Source: Manganibacter manganicus (GTDB taxonomy: Bacteria > Pseudomonadota > Alphaproteobacteria > Rhizobiales > Rhizobiaceae). Taken from it: a DNA stretch of 64,000 nt. Below the pieces are notes generated by a model. The model ran no database searches and had not been told where the DNA came from. It saw only the letters and a list, made by a program, of their open reading frames with translations. The stretch is from NCBI RefSeq assembly GCF_002075885.1, contig NZ_MDET01000003.1:88862-152861 (forward strand), in the 5' to 3' direction. Numbering within the stretch: position 1 is the stretch's first letter; every line of letters starts with the position of its first letter. Below, piece after piece: positions 41,443 to 50,393 of this stretch. Position numbers and translations under genes: made by a program.

Positions 41443-42489
41443 ATGCATTTCGCTTCTGACAATTGGGCAGGCGCTCATCCGGCCATTGCCGCGAACCTCT
41501 CGCATCAGGCCGCAGGATACAGCGCAGCCTACGGCGACGGCGAACTCGACCATGCGGTCTATCGGCGTTTCAGCGAAATTTTCGAGCGCGAGGTGGCTGT
41601 GTTCTTCGTCGCCACTGGCACTGCGGCCAACACGCTTTCCCTTGCTGCCTGCAACAAGACGGGTGGCATAGCCTTCTGCCACCGCGAAGCGCATCTGATC
41701 GAGGACGAATGCGGGGCGGCGGAGTACCTGACCGGCGGTTCCCGGCTTTTCCCGGTGGGTGGCGCACTGGGAAGGATGGATGCCGGCAGTCTCGAAAGGG
41801 CGCTTGCCCGCTTTGTGCCCGAATTCGTTCATGCGGGCCGGCCGATGGCGGTGTCCCTAACCCAGTCCACCGAGATCGGCACCGTCTATAGCCTCGACCA
41901 GATCGATGAAATTGCCTCATTGGCGAAAAAGCACGACCTGCCACTGCACATGGATGGCGCGCGCTTTGCCAATGCGCTGGTTTCGTTGGGAACGACGCCC
42001 GCCGAAATGACCTGGAAGCGCGGCGTCGACATCCTCTCTTTCGGCGGCACCAAGAATGGCTGCTGGTGCGCGGAGGCGATCGTTCTTTTCGATCTCGATC
42101 GAGCGAAGGAGCTTTCGTTCCTGCGCAAGCGCGCAGCTCAGCTCTTTTCGAAATCACGTTTCATCGCCGCTCAGTTCGACGCTTATCTCGACGGCGGCCT
42201 GTGGCTGGAAAGCGCACGTCACGCCAACACCATGGCGACGCGCCTCGCCAGTGCCATCGAAGCTTCGCGGGTCGCACAACTCGCCTGGCAGCCGCAAGCC
42301 AACGAGGTGTTCGCCATCATCGGCAAATCGCAAGCCGACCGGCTGCAGGCGGCAGGCGCGCATTTCCACGATTGGCATATGCCGCACGGCTTTGCCGGTT
42401 CCATCACCGAAGACGAAGCCCTCTACCGGTTCGTCACGTCCTTTGCGACGACAGCCGAAGACGTCGAGCGCTTCGGCAAACTGATCTAA
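41443..42489 (+). CDS. ltaE: low-specificity L-threonine aldolase
   Basis: A 348-residue PLP enzyme splitting threonine (and allo-threonine) to glycine and acetaldehyde. It begins MHFASDNWAGAHP, corresponding to the family start, with YGDGELDHAVYRRFSEIF and VFFVATGTAANTLSL. The LIEDECGAAEYLTGG block carries the conserved stacking region, and LHMDGARFANALVSLG holds the Asp and Arg. The Schiff-base lysine is in FGGTKNGCW. The start at 41443 matches the family length; 46 upstream in-frame codons are excluded. A strong bidirectional terminator follows, shared with the convergent small heat-shock gene. Confidence 0.93.
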   Translation: MHFASDNWAGAHPAIAANLSHQAAGYSAAYGDGELDHAVYRRFSEIFEREVAVFFVATGTAANTLSLAACNKTGGIAFCHREAHLIEDECGAAEYLTGGSRLFPVGGALGRMDAGSLERALARFVPEFVHAGRPMAVSLTQSTEIGTVYSLDQIDEIASLAKKHDLPLHMDGARFANALVSLGTTPAEMTWKRGVDILSFGGTKNGCWCAEAIVLFDLDRAKELSFLRKRAAQLFSKSRFIAAQFDAYLDGGLWLESARHANTMATRLASAIEASRVAQLAWQPQANEVFAIIGKSQADRLQAAGAHFHDWHMPHGFAGSITEDEALYRFVTSFATTAEDVERFGKLI

Positions 42490-42494
42490 TAAAA

Positions 42495-42523
42495 AAGGCG
42501 GTGCGGTCATCCCGCACCGCCTT
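42495..42523. terminator. bidirectional Rho-independent terminator
   Basis: Twelve perfect pairs, AAGGCGGTGCGG (42495-42506) with CCGCACCGCCTT (42512-42523), around a five-base loop. Six A residues (42491-42496) precede it, giving a T run for the minus strand, and CCTTCTC follows on the plus strand. It sits between the convergent stops of ltaE (42489) and hsp20 (42546) and should serve both. Confidence 0.92.
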
Positions 42524-42545
42524 CCTTCTCGGGAGGATGAGAAGG

Positions 42546-43013
42546 TCAGTTCGCGGTTTTAGCCTCGATCTGCTTGGATTTGACCGGTGCCGCAGTGATG
42601 GCGATCTTGCGCGGTTTCAGTTCCTCGGGAACGTTGCGCTTGAGGTCGACATAAAGCAGGCCGTTCTTCAACGTCGCGCCCTCGACATCGACATGCTCGG
42701 CAAGCTGGAACCGGCGCTCGAAGCTACGGCTGGCGATACCGCGGAAAAGCAGTTCGGCTCCGTCGTCCTCGCTCTCGTCCTTGCGTTCACCCTTGATGGT
42801 CAACACGTTGCGATGGGCTTCGATCGAAATCTCGTCATCCGAGAAGCCGGCCACCGCGACCGAGATGCGATAGGCGTTCTCGCCTGTCTTTTCGATGTTG
42901 TAGGGCGGATAAGTCTGGCCGCCGTCAGGCTGGGCAAGCGAGTCCAGCATTGTGAAAAGGCGGTCGAAACCAACGGTCGAGCGATAGAGTGGGGAAAAAT
43001 CGACATGACGCAT
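42546..43013 (-). CDS. Hsp20/alpha-crystallin family small heat-shock protein
   Basis: A 155-residue IbpA-like chaperone that holds unfolding proteins in a refoldable state. It has the class A start MRHVDFSPLYRSTVGFDRLF, NIEKTGENAYRISVAVAGFSDDEI opening the alpha-crystallin domain (about residues 38-130), and the family motif FRGIASRSFERRFQLAEHV. The C-terminal NGLLYVDLKRNVPEELKPRKIAI contains the I-x-I anchor. The start at 43013 is set by GGAG eight bases upstream, itself paired in a ROSE-like hairpin. A sigma-32-like promoter lies about 105 bases upstream, so control at both transcription and translation is expected. Confidence 0.95.
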   Translation of the reverse strand: MRHVDFSPLYRSTVGFDRLFTMLDSLAQPDGGQTYPPYNIEKTGENAYRISVAVAGFSDDEISIEAHRNVLTIKGERKDESEDDGAELLFRGIASRSFERRFQLAEHVDVEGATLKNGLLYVDLKRNVPEELKPRKIAITAAPVKSKQIEAKTAN

Positions 43014-43110
43014 GATGTGTTCTCCTGTTGAGCAACAAGTTTGCGTTATGGCCCGGTACGAAACCCGTATGGCGTCCCGGTTGGACCAACGGCCCCTTAT
43101 TGGCGACCGC
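43014..43110 (-). promoter_or_regulatory. ROSE-type RNA thermometer in the hsp20 leader
   Basis: The last hairpin before the start codon reads TTGCT (43035-43031), loop CAAC (43030-43027), then AGGA (43026-43023) with the Shine-Dalgarno GGAG at 43025-43022. This is the diagnostic ROSE arrangement: U(U/C)GCU paired to the ribosome site with a bulged G. Extra U-A pairs extend the stem past a mismatch. From the inferred promoter the leader would be about 97 bases, the usual ROSE length. Melting on heating would free the ribosome site. Confidence 0.75.
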
Positions 43111-43117
43111 ATCCATC

Positions 43118-43146
43118 ATCTGGGGACCGTCAAAACCGCTTTCAAG
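43118..43146 (-). promoter_or_regulatory. sigma-32 (RpoH) type heat-shock promoter of hsp20
   Basis: On the minus strand CTTGAAA (43146-43140), a 14-base spacer, and CCCCAGAT (43125-43118) match the RpoH consensus CTTGAAA/CCCCAT-T with one deviation in the -10 part. The start of transcription would fall near 43110. The remainder of the gap, from 43147 to the alpha/beta hydrolase start at 43446, shows no gene and no other signal I can support. Confidence 0.75.
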
Positions 43147-43445
43147 GCCTTTTGGGTCACTCGTTTTCGAATGAACGGCGGATGAACAGCGACTTCGGCC
43201 ATCATTCAGCCTGGCCATCATAGGATTGCAGCAACAACGGAAAAAGCGGTGCAACCGCGCCGCAGAAAGGCGAACCGGGTGTAACGTCCCTTCCTCCCGG
43301 ATCGACAGGGGCTGGAGGCTGTTCGCAGCTTCCAGCCTCGCCTGCCATACGCCGCACTCCGCTGGCTTTGCTTTTGCCCTGATTATCTCTATCACCATGC
43401 AGGGCCGGCCCGTTTGCCGGTACGATATGCCAGCCAGGGCACTGC

Positions 43446-44405
43446 ATGACGGACCTGTTCCACGAAATCCCGGACAATCCTGTCCCCGAGCATGCCAATG
43501 GCGGTTATCTGACAGCCACCGACGGCAAGCGGCTTCGCTATGCCTGTTTTGCTGCGTCCAGCCGACCGATCAGGGGTACGGTGCTCCTGCTCACCGGGCG
43601 CAACGAATGCATCGAAAAATATTTCGAGACCATCCGCAATCTGACAGAACGCGGGTTCGGCGTCGCGGTCTTCGATTGGCGGGGCCAGGGCGGCTCCGAC
43701 CGGCTTCTGCGCAATGTCGAACGCGGTTATGTGAAGAGCTTTCCCGATTACACCCGCGATCTGGATCAGTTTTTTGGCGAGATCGTCCTGCCCGATTGTC
43801 GCGGCCCCTATTACGTGCTGGCCCATTCATCCGGCGCCCTGATCGCTCTGCTTGCGGCGCGCTCCATGGTCAACCGCGTCCGCCGCATGGTGCTGATTGC
43901 GCCGTTTCTGGCGCTCCCCGGCCAGCCTGTTTCGATGAAGACGGTGGGTCGCGTGGCGCGGCTGTTATGCTGGCTGGGGCTTGGCCGGCTCTATGTCACC
44001 GGTGGGCCGCGCGCGCGACAAAAGGTTACCTTCGAGACGAACAAAGTCACGTCCGATGCAGCGCGCTACAGGCGCAATCGGCTGATCTACGAAACGTTCC
44101 CCCAGCTTGCACTCGGTGGGCCGACACTGCGCTGGCTGCGCGGCGCCTGCGAGGCGGCAATTGCCGTCTGCGAACCGAACTTCATGGCCGCCAACAATAT
44201 TCCAACACTGGTGGTCGCGGCCGGGGCGGACCAGGTCGTCTCGACCAAGGCCATCGAGGACTATGCACGCCACCTGCGGCTAGGCGGGTTGGTGACCATC
44301 GATGGCGCCCGCCACGAGATCCTGCAGGAAGCCGATCTTTATCGTGAACAGTTCCTCGCCGCCTTCGACGCCTTCATTCCAGGCTCCGACGCAGAGACGC
44401 CATAG
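43446..44405 (+). CDS. alpha/beta hydrolase, lysophospholipase-like
   Basis: A 319-residue serine hydrolase of the PldB/monoglyceride-lipase group. It has an N-terminal cap strand (GGYLTATDGKRLRYACF), then VLLLTGRNECIEKYFETI and the oxyanion-side FDWRGQGGSDRLL. The nucleophile elbow is AHSSGALIALLAAR (GxSxG in the AHSSG form). The Asp lies in VVAAGADQVVS and the His in DGARHEILQE. A hydrophobic cap segment lies at about residues 150-200. No signal peptide is seen, so it acts in the cytoplasm or at the inner membrane. The substrate is probably a lysophospholipid or monoacylglycerol, by family. It converges on hisN with one base between the stops. Confidence 0.9.
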   Translation: MTDLFHEIPDNPVPEHANGGYLTATDGKRLRYACFAASSRPIRGTVLLLTGRNECIEKYFETIRNLTERGFGVAVFDWRGQGGSDRLLRNVERGYVKSFPDYTRDLDQFFGEIVLPDCRGPYYVLAHSSGALIALLAARSMVNRVRRMVLIAPFLALPGQPVSMKTVGRVARLLCWLGLGRLYVTGGPRARQKVTFETNKVTSDAARYRRNRLIYETFPQLALGGPTLRWLRGACEAAIAVCEPNFMAANNIPTLVVAAGADQVVSTKAIEDYARHLRLGGLVTIDGARHEILQEADLYREQFLAAFDAFIPGSDAETP

Positions 44406-44406
44406 G

Positions 44407-45177
44407 TCAGCGCAGTTCGGCCATCGCGGCGGCATGAAGCTCAGGCGTCGCGGCAGCCAGTATATCGCCACCCTTTTCAGCCGGTCCTCCGTTGAAAGTG
44501 GTGACGATGCCGCCCGCCTTTTCAATGATCGGAATGAGCGCGACAATATCGTAGGGCTTCAATCCGGGATCGACGACGATATCGACATGGCCTGCCGCCA
44601 GCATGGCGAAGGCATAGCAGTCCGTGCCGTAGCGGGCCAACCGGGCCTTGCTCTCGAGCCGGTCATAGAGGTCTCGCAACGGCCCTTCGAACAGGGCTGG
44701 CGTGGTGGTGAACAGCGTCGCCTCGGCAAGGCTGGTCGTGTTGCGGGTGGCAAGTTTGCGTGCGCCGCCCGGCCCCTCGTAATACGCGCCGGAAGCATTG
44801 GCATAAAATAATTCGCCGGTGAATGGCTGCGACATCATGCCGGCGACGGCATCGCCATCCTCGACCAGCCCGACCAGCGTGCCCCATACCGGCAGGCCGG
44901 AGATAAAAGCGCGCGTGCCATCGATAGGGTCGATTACCCAGACGTGGCTGCTGTCCAGATTCTCGCTGCCATGTTCTTCGCCCAGAATGCCATGATCGGG
45001 GAATTCGGCGCCAATCACCTGGCGGATCGCCAGTTCCGCCTGCCGATCGGCTTCCGTTACCGGATCGAAACTGTCCGTCAGTTTGTTGACGACCGCGCCC
45101 TCACTGCGAAAGCGCGGCAGGGTTTCGGCCGCGGCCGCTTCGGCAAGCCGCCGCATGAAGTCTCTGGATATGTCCAT
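44407..45177 (-). CDS. hisN: histidinol-phosphatase, inositol-monophosphatase family
   Basis: A 256-residue Mg-dependent phosphatase. It has GEEHG (Glu67-Glu68), the metal motif WVIDPIDGTRAFISGLP with Asp83, Asp86 and Thr88, and the closing LKPYDIVALIPIIEKAGG. The phrase IDGTRAFISGLPVWGTLVGL is that of the alphaproteobacterial HisN branch, which removes phosphate from histidinol phosphate in histidine synthesis. Plain inositol monophosphatase activity is the alternative. The ATG at 45177 has AGGAG five bases upstream. No other his genes are nearby, as is usual for this unlinked enzyme. Confidence 0.88.
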   Translation of the reverse strand: MDISRDFMRRLAEAAAAETLPRFRSEGAVVNKLTDSFDPVTEADRQAELAIRQVIGAEFPDHGILGEEHGSENLDSSHVWVIDPIDGTRAFISGLPVWGTLVGLVEDGDAVAGMMSQPFTGELFYANASGAYYEGPGGARKLATRNTTSLAEATLFTTTPALFEGPLRDLYDRLESKARLARYGTDCYAFAMLAAGHVDIVVDPGLKPYDIVALIPIIEKAGGIVTTFNGGPAEKGGDILAAATPELHAAAMAELR

Positions 45178-45281
45178 GATATCTCCTGAACGGCACAACG
45201 ACCAGTCGAGCATCGAAAGCATTCAGCGCTGTCTTAGCAATGCAGCCGGCGGCCTGTCACCTGCGACTTCGCGCGCGGCGC

Positions 45282-46175
45282 TTACTCCGCCGCAAGCGGC
45301 AGCCCTAGCAGATGATGGTCGGGCAAGGCCATCAGATCAGCCGAAAAGCGCGTCAGATCTTCCAACAGAGCGCCAAAACCTGCTTTCTTCTCGAAGGTAC
45401 GCTCATCCATATAAAGCCCGCGATTGACCTCGATCTGCAAGGCATGGAGATTGCGCGCCGGACGGCCATAATGCTCGGTTATGAAGCCCCCCGCATAGGG
45501 TTTGTTGTGCGCCACGACATAACCCATGGCGGAAAGCAGATCGATGGCATGCGCAGTGAGGGCCGCCGGCGCCGAAATGCCGAAACGATCTCCTATGATG
45601 AAATCCGGCTTCAGGCCGCCATCTCCGATCCGCACACTTCCCGGCATCGAATGGCAGTCAACCAGAACGGCAAAGCCGAAGCCGGCATGGGTGCGGGTGA
45701 GAAGTCGCTTCAGGGTCTGGTGATAGGGTTTGTAGATCACCTCGATTCGCGAAACGGCTTCGGCCAGCGGCAGCCGACCGGGGTAGATGTCGAGCCCCTC
45801 TCCCACCAGCCGCGGAACCGTGCCAAGACCGCCGGCAACGCGAGCGGAGCGAACGTTGCAATAAGACGGCACCGGTTCGCAGAACATGCGCGGATCGAGT
45901 TCCCATGGCTCGCGGTTCACATCAAGGTAAGCGCGTGGGAAATTCGCCGCCAGAAGCGGCGCTCCCAGCCCGACCACGCCGCCGAACAATTCATCGACAT
46001 AACAATCCTCAGAGCGGCGGATCGCTGTCCTGTCCAGCCGCGCCATACCCAGAAAACGTGGGGGATAATAGCGCCCGCTATGCGGCGAATTGAAAATGAA
46101 CGGCACACGCTGTTCCGCACCTGAGCGAATCTCAAAAGGCGGAACGGTCGAAAAATCTTCGTTTGCCGTCGTCAA
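45282..46175 (-). CDS. N-formylglutamate amidohydrolase family protein
   Basis: A 297-residue zinc hydrolase of the FGase (HutG-type) family, which releases formate and glutamate in histidine breakdown, though many members act on other N-formyl or N-acyl substrates. It has FIFNSPHSGRYYP at the start (first metal histidine), RSEDCYVDELF with the Asp/Glu set, and NREPWELDPRMF. LVDCHSMPGS carries the second metal residues, with GRPARNLHALQIEVNRGLYMDE at the end. No hut genes are in the window; the nearest histidine gene is hisN, which belongs to synthesis. The substrate is therefore uncertain. Confidence 0.88.
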   Translation of the reverse strand: MTTANEDFSTVPPFEIRSGAEQRVPFIFNSPHSGRYYPPRFLGMARLDRTAIRRSEDCYVDELFGGVVGLGAPLLAANFPRAYLDVNREPWELDPRMFCEPVPSYCNVRSARVAGGLGTVPRLVGEGLDIYPGRLPLAEAVSRIEVIYKPYHQTLKRLLTRTHAGFGFAVLVDCHSMPGSVRIGDGGLKPDFIIGDRFGISAPAALTAHAIDLLSAMGYVVAHNKPYAGGFITEHYGRPARNLHALQIEVNRGLYMDERTFEKKAGFGALLEDLTRFSADLMALPDHHLLGLPLAAE

Positions 46176-46373
46176 TGTCCAAAATCCGAAGCACCGGTGC
46201 CTTCATAAAACTTGCCATCCTGCTCGCGCCATGTCCAGCGCCGACGCCAGGCAATCGCAGCGGCAAATACGCTCCCCCATCATTCACTTGATCTTTACCC
46301 TCACCCATTCATATATCGCATGGTTAACGGGGCGGTGTGAAACGCGCCTCGCGCGGTGAATCGGACGGGAAAT

Positions 46374-46736
46374 ATGGCACGCATTCTTCTGGCTGAAGAT
46401 GACAACGACATGCGTCGCTTTCTGGTCAAGGCGCTGGAGCGCGCCGGCTATCAGGTCAGCGATTTCGACAATGGCGCCAGCGCCTATGAGCGTTTGCGTG
46501 AGGAACCCTTCTCGCTGCTGCTCACCGATATCGTCATGCCGGAAATGGACGGCATCGAACTGGCGCGCCGCGCCACCGAAATCGACCCCGATCTCAAGGT
46601 AATGTTTATTACCGGCTTCGCCGCGGTTGCCCTCAACCCCGATTCCAACGCCCCTAAGGATGCCAAGGTTCTGTCGAAGCCCTTCCACCTGCGTGACCTC
46701 GTCGATGAGGTCGAAAAGATGTTGCAAGCTGCCTGA
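46374..46736 (+). CDS. cpdR: CpdR-type single-domain response regulator
   Basis: A 120-residue receiver with no output domain. It begins MARILLAEDDNDMRRFLVKAL; Asp52 in LLLTDIVMPEMDG is the phosphoacceptor, the switch Thr is in MFITGFAAVALNPDS, and Lys102 is in VLSKPFHLRDLV. The sequence is the very conserved alphaproteobacterial CpdR, which when unphosphorylated directs ClpXP to degrade cell-cycle regulators and localises it to the pole; it is controlled by the CckA-ChpT relay. The protein ends in Ala-Ala, a feature suited to ClpXP recognition. The Met at 46374 is used, six codons after another in-frame Met. Confidence 0.95.
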   Translation: MARILLAEDDNDMRRFLVKALERAGYQVSDFDNGASAYERLREEPFSLLLTDIVMPEMDGIELARRATEIDPDLKVMFITGFAAVALNPDSNAPKDAKVLSKPFHLRDLVDEVEKMLQAA

Positions 46737-46823
46737 TTGCGGCCATTATCGGCTGGAAATGGCCTAAGGATTCCCGCTTACGCACACGACAGCCACAAAG
46801 GCTGACTTTCCCGCTTTGATCTA

Positions 46824-46854
46824 TTGACGCGCCGCATCAAAAATGATGTATGCG
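46824..46854 (+). promoter_or_regulatory. possible promoter of the tRNA-Val gene
   Basis: TTGACG (46824-46829) and TATGCG (46849-46854) stand 19 bases apart, with the second box 12 bases before the tRNA. The spacing is wide for sigma-70, and the -10 box is weak, so this is only a suggestion. Confidence 0.4.
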
Positions 46855-46865
46855 CGACGTCGGAT

Positions 46866-46940
<75 letters not shown>

Positions 46941-46954
46941 TCCATTCAGAAAAT

Positions 46955-48109
46955 TCAGACGCCGGCCACCGCGCATAGGTTTTTCATGCGCGACACGGCA
47001 AGTTCGGGGTCGGCAAGCAAGCCGGCCGCGTCGGCCAGACGGAATACCTCGGCGTAATGGCAGATGCCGCGCGCCGACTGCATGCCGCCGACCATGGTGA
47101 AATGATCCTGATGGCCGTTGAGCCAGGCCATGTAGACAATGCCGGCCTTGTAATATTCAGTCGGCGCCTCGAAGATCTTGCGCGACAGCGGCACGGTCGG
47201 CGCCATCAACCGGTCATAGCCGGCGCGGTCACCGGCACCGAGCCGCGCCAATGCTGCATTGGCCGCCGGAGCAATGGCGTCGAAAATGCCAAGCAGGGCA
47301 TGGGAGTGCCGTGTTCCGTCGCCCGCGATCAGTTCCGGGTAGTTGAAATCGTCACCCGTAAACATGACAACGCCACCTGGCAGGCGCGCGCGCAGCGCGA
47401 TTTCCTTGTCGGCGTCGAGCAGCGATATCTTGATCCCCTCGATCTTCGCCGCATGGCGTTCGATAATGGCGACCACGGTGTCCAATGCGGTCTCGAAATC
47501 GCCCGCGCCCCAATAGCCTTTCAGCGCGGGATCGAACATTTCGCCCAGCCAGTGCAGGATGACCTTATCGGATGCTTGCGACAGAATGCGATCATAGACA
47601 CGGGCGTAATCATCAGGGCCTTTGGCAAGCGCGGCCAGCGCACGGCTTGCCATCATGATGGCCTTGCCACCTTGTCCCTCGATAAAGCCGAACTGGTCTT
47701 CATAGGCTGCAATCACGTCATCGAGCGACGTCGCCGCGCCGGGTTCCAGATGGTCGGTGCCGACACCTGAAGCGAGATCGGCGCCCTCCACACTGCGCGC
47801 CTCGGCAATCGAACGGCGGATCAGTTCCCTGGCATTTTCCCAATCGAAACCCATGCCGCGCTGCGAAGTGTCCATCGCCTCGGCAATGCGAAAGCCCAGC
47901 CGCCATAGATGGTGGCGAAATGCCATGGTTCGATCCCAATCGACTGCGGCCGACCGCCAGGGATCAACGGCCTTCAGCGGATCGGCGACGACATGGGCGG
48001 CAGCATAGGCGACGCGCGGGAAATGAGCCCCCGGCACGGCCTCCACCGGCGTTCCAATCAGGCGATACAGCCTGCTGCGGCCATCGCTTTCGGGTAGCAC
48101 GATTTCCAT
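46955..48109 (-). CDS. DUF993 family protein, dihydrodipicolinate-synthase-fold lyase/aldolase candidate
   Basis: A 384-residue protein of the DUF993 family, which has the TIM-barrel pattern of DHDPS/N-acetylneuraminate lyase enzymes. ASGVGTDHL (about 113-121) stands where these have the GTTGE loop. Lys227 in EGIKISLLDADKE matches the Schiff-base lysine, followed by MFTGDDFNYPELIAGDG, like their second glycine-rich loop. Retro-aldol cleavage or dehydration of a keto-acid or keto-sugar derivative is therefore likely, but no substrate is known to me. AGGGAGAG precedes the ATG. It diverges from lacI, and a perfect 12-base palindrome lies between its -35 and -10 boxes, so it is the most direct target of the regulator. 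Confidence 0.85.
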   Translation of the reverse strand: MEIVLPESDGRSRLYRLIGTPVEAVPGAHFPRVAYAAAHVVADPLKAVDPWRSAAVDWDRTMAFRHHLWRLGFRIAEAMDTSQRGMGFDWENARELIRRSIAEARSVEGADLASGVGTDHLEPGAATSLDDVIAAYEDQFGFIEGQGGKAIMMASRALAALAKGPDDYARVYDRILSQASDKVILHWLGEMFDPALKGYWGAGDFETALDTVVAIIERHAAKIEGIKISLLDADKEIALRARLPGGVVMFTGDDFNYPELIAGDGTRHSHALLGIFDAIAPAANAALARLGAGDRAGYDRLMAPTVPLSRKIFEAPTEYYKAGIVYMAWLNGHQDHFTMVGGMQSARGICHYAEVFRLADAAGLLADPELAVSRMKNLCAVAGV

Positions 48110-48129
48110 GGAACTCTCCCTTTAACCGA

Positions 48130-48158
48130 GTCATAAATGGAACGTTCCAATAATTCAA
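48130..48158 (-). promoter_or_regulatory. promoter of the DUF993 gene with LacI-type operator in the spacer
   Basis: On the minus strand TTGAAT (48158-48153), a spacer of exactly 17 bases and TATGAC (48135-48130) form a sigma-70-like promoter. The spacer contains TGGAACGTTCCA (48149-48138), a perfect palindrome centred on CG as LacI-family operators are. Binding here would block RNA polymerase. The promoter ends about 20 bases before the start codon. Confidence 0.75.
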
Positions 48159-48240
48159 CTGAATTGATCCGATGATTATGATTCAGATTCTACCCCTATT
48201 CCGTTTGTTTTATTGCATTTCATGCGAGGATAAATTCCGG

Positions 48241-48279
48241 TTGACGACAGCTTGCTAAATGTTATTAGAACGTTCCAAT
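48241..48279 (+). promoter_or_regulatory. lacI promoter with second operator over the -10 box
   Basis: TTGACG (48241-48246), 16 bases, then TATTAG (48263-48268) form the promoter of the regulator gene. ATTAGAACGTTCCAAT (48264-48279) is an almost perfect palindrome sharing the GAACGTTC core with the operator at 48138-48149 and overlapping the -10 box. The two operators are about 128 bases apart centre to centre, so negative autoregulation and looping between them are both possible. Confidence 0.75.
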
Positions 48280-48309
48280 AAATTGCTAACCCTGGAGGTT
48301 TGGGAGGTC

Positions 48310-50366
<2,057 letters not shown>

Positions 50367-50393
50367 CGCGCAGGGAATTGTCGAGAACCAAAA

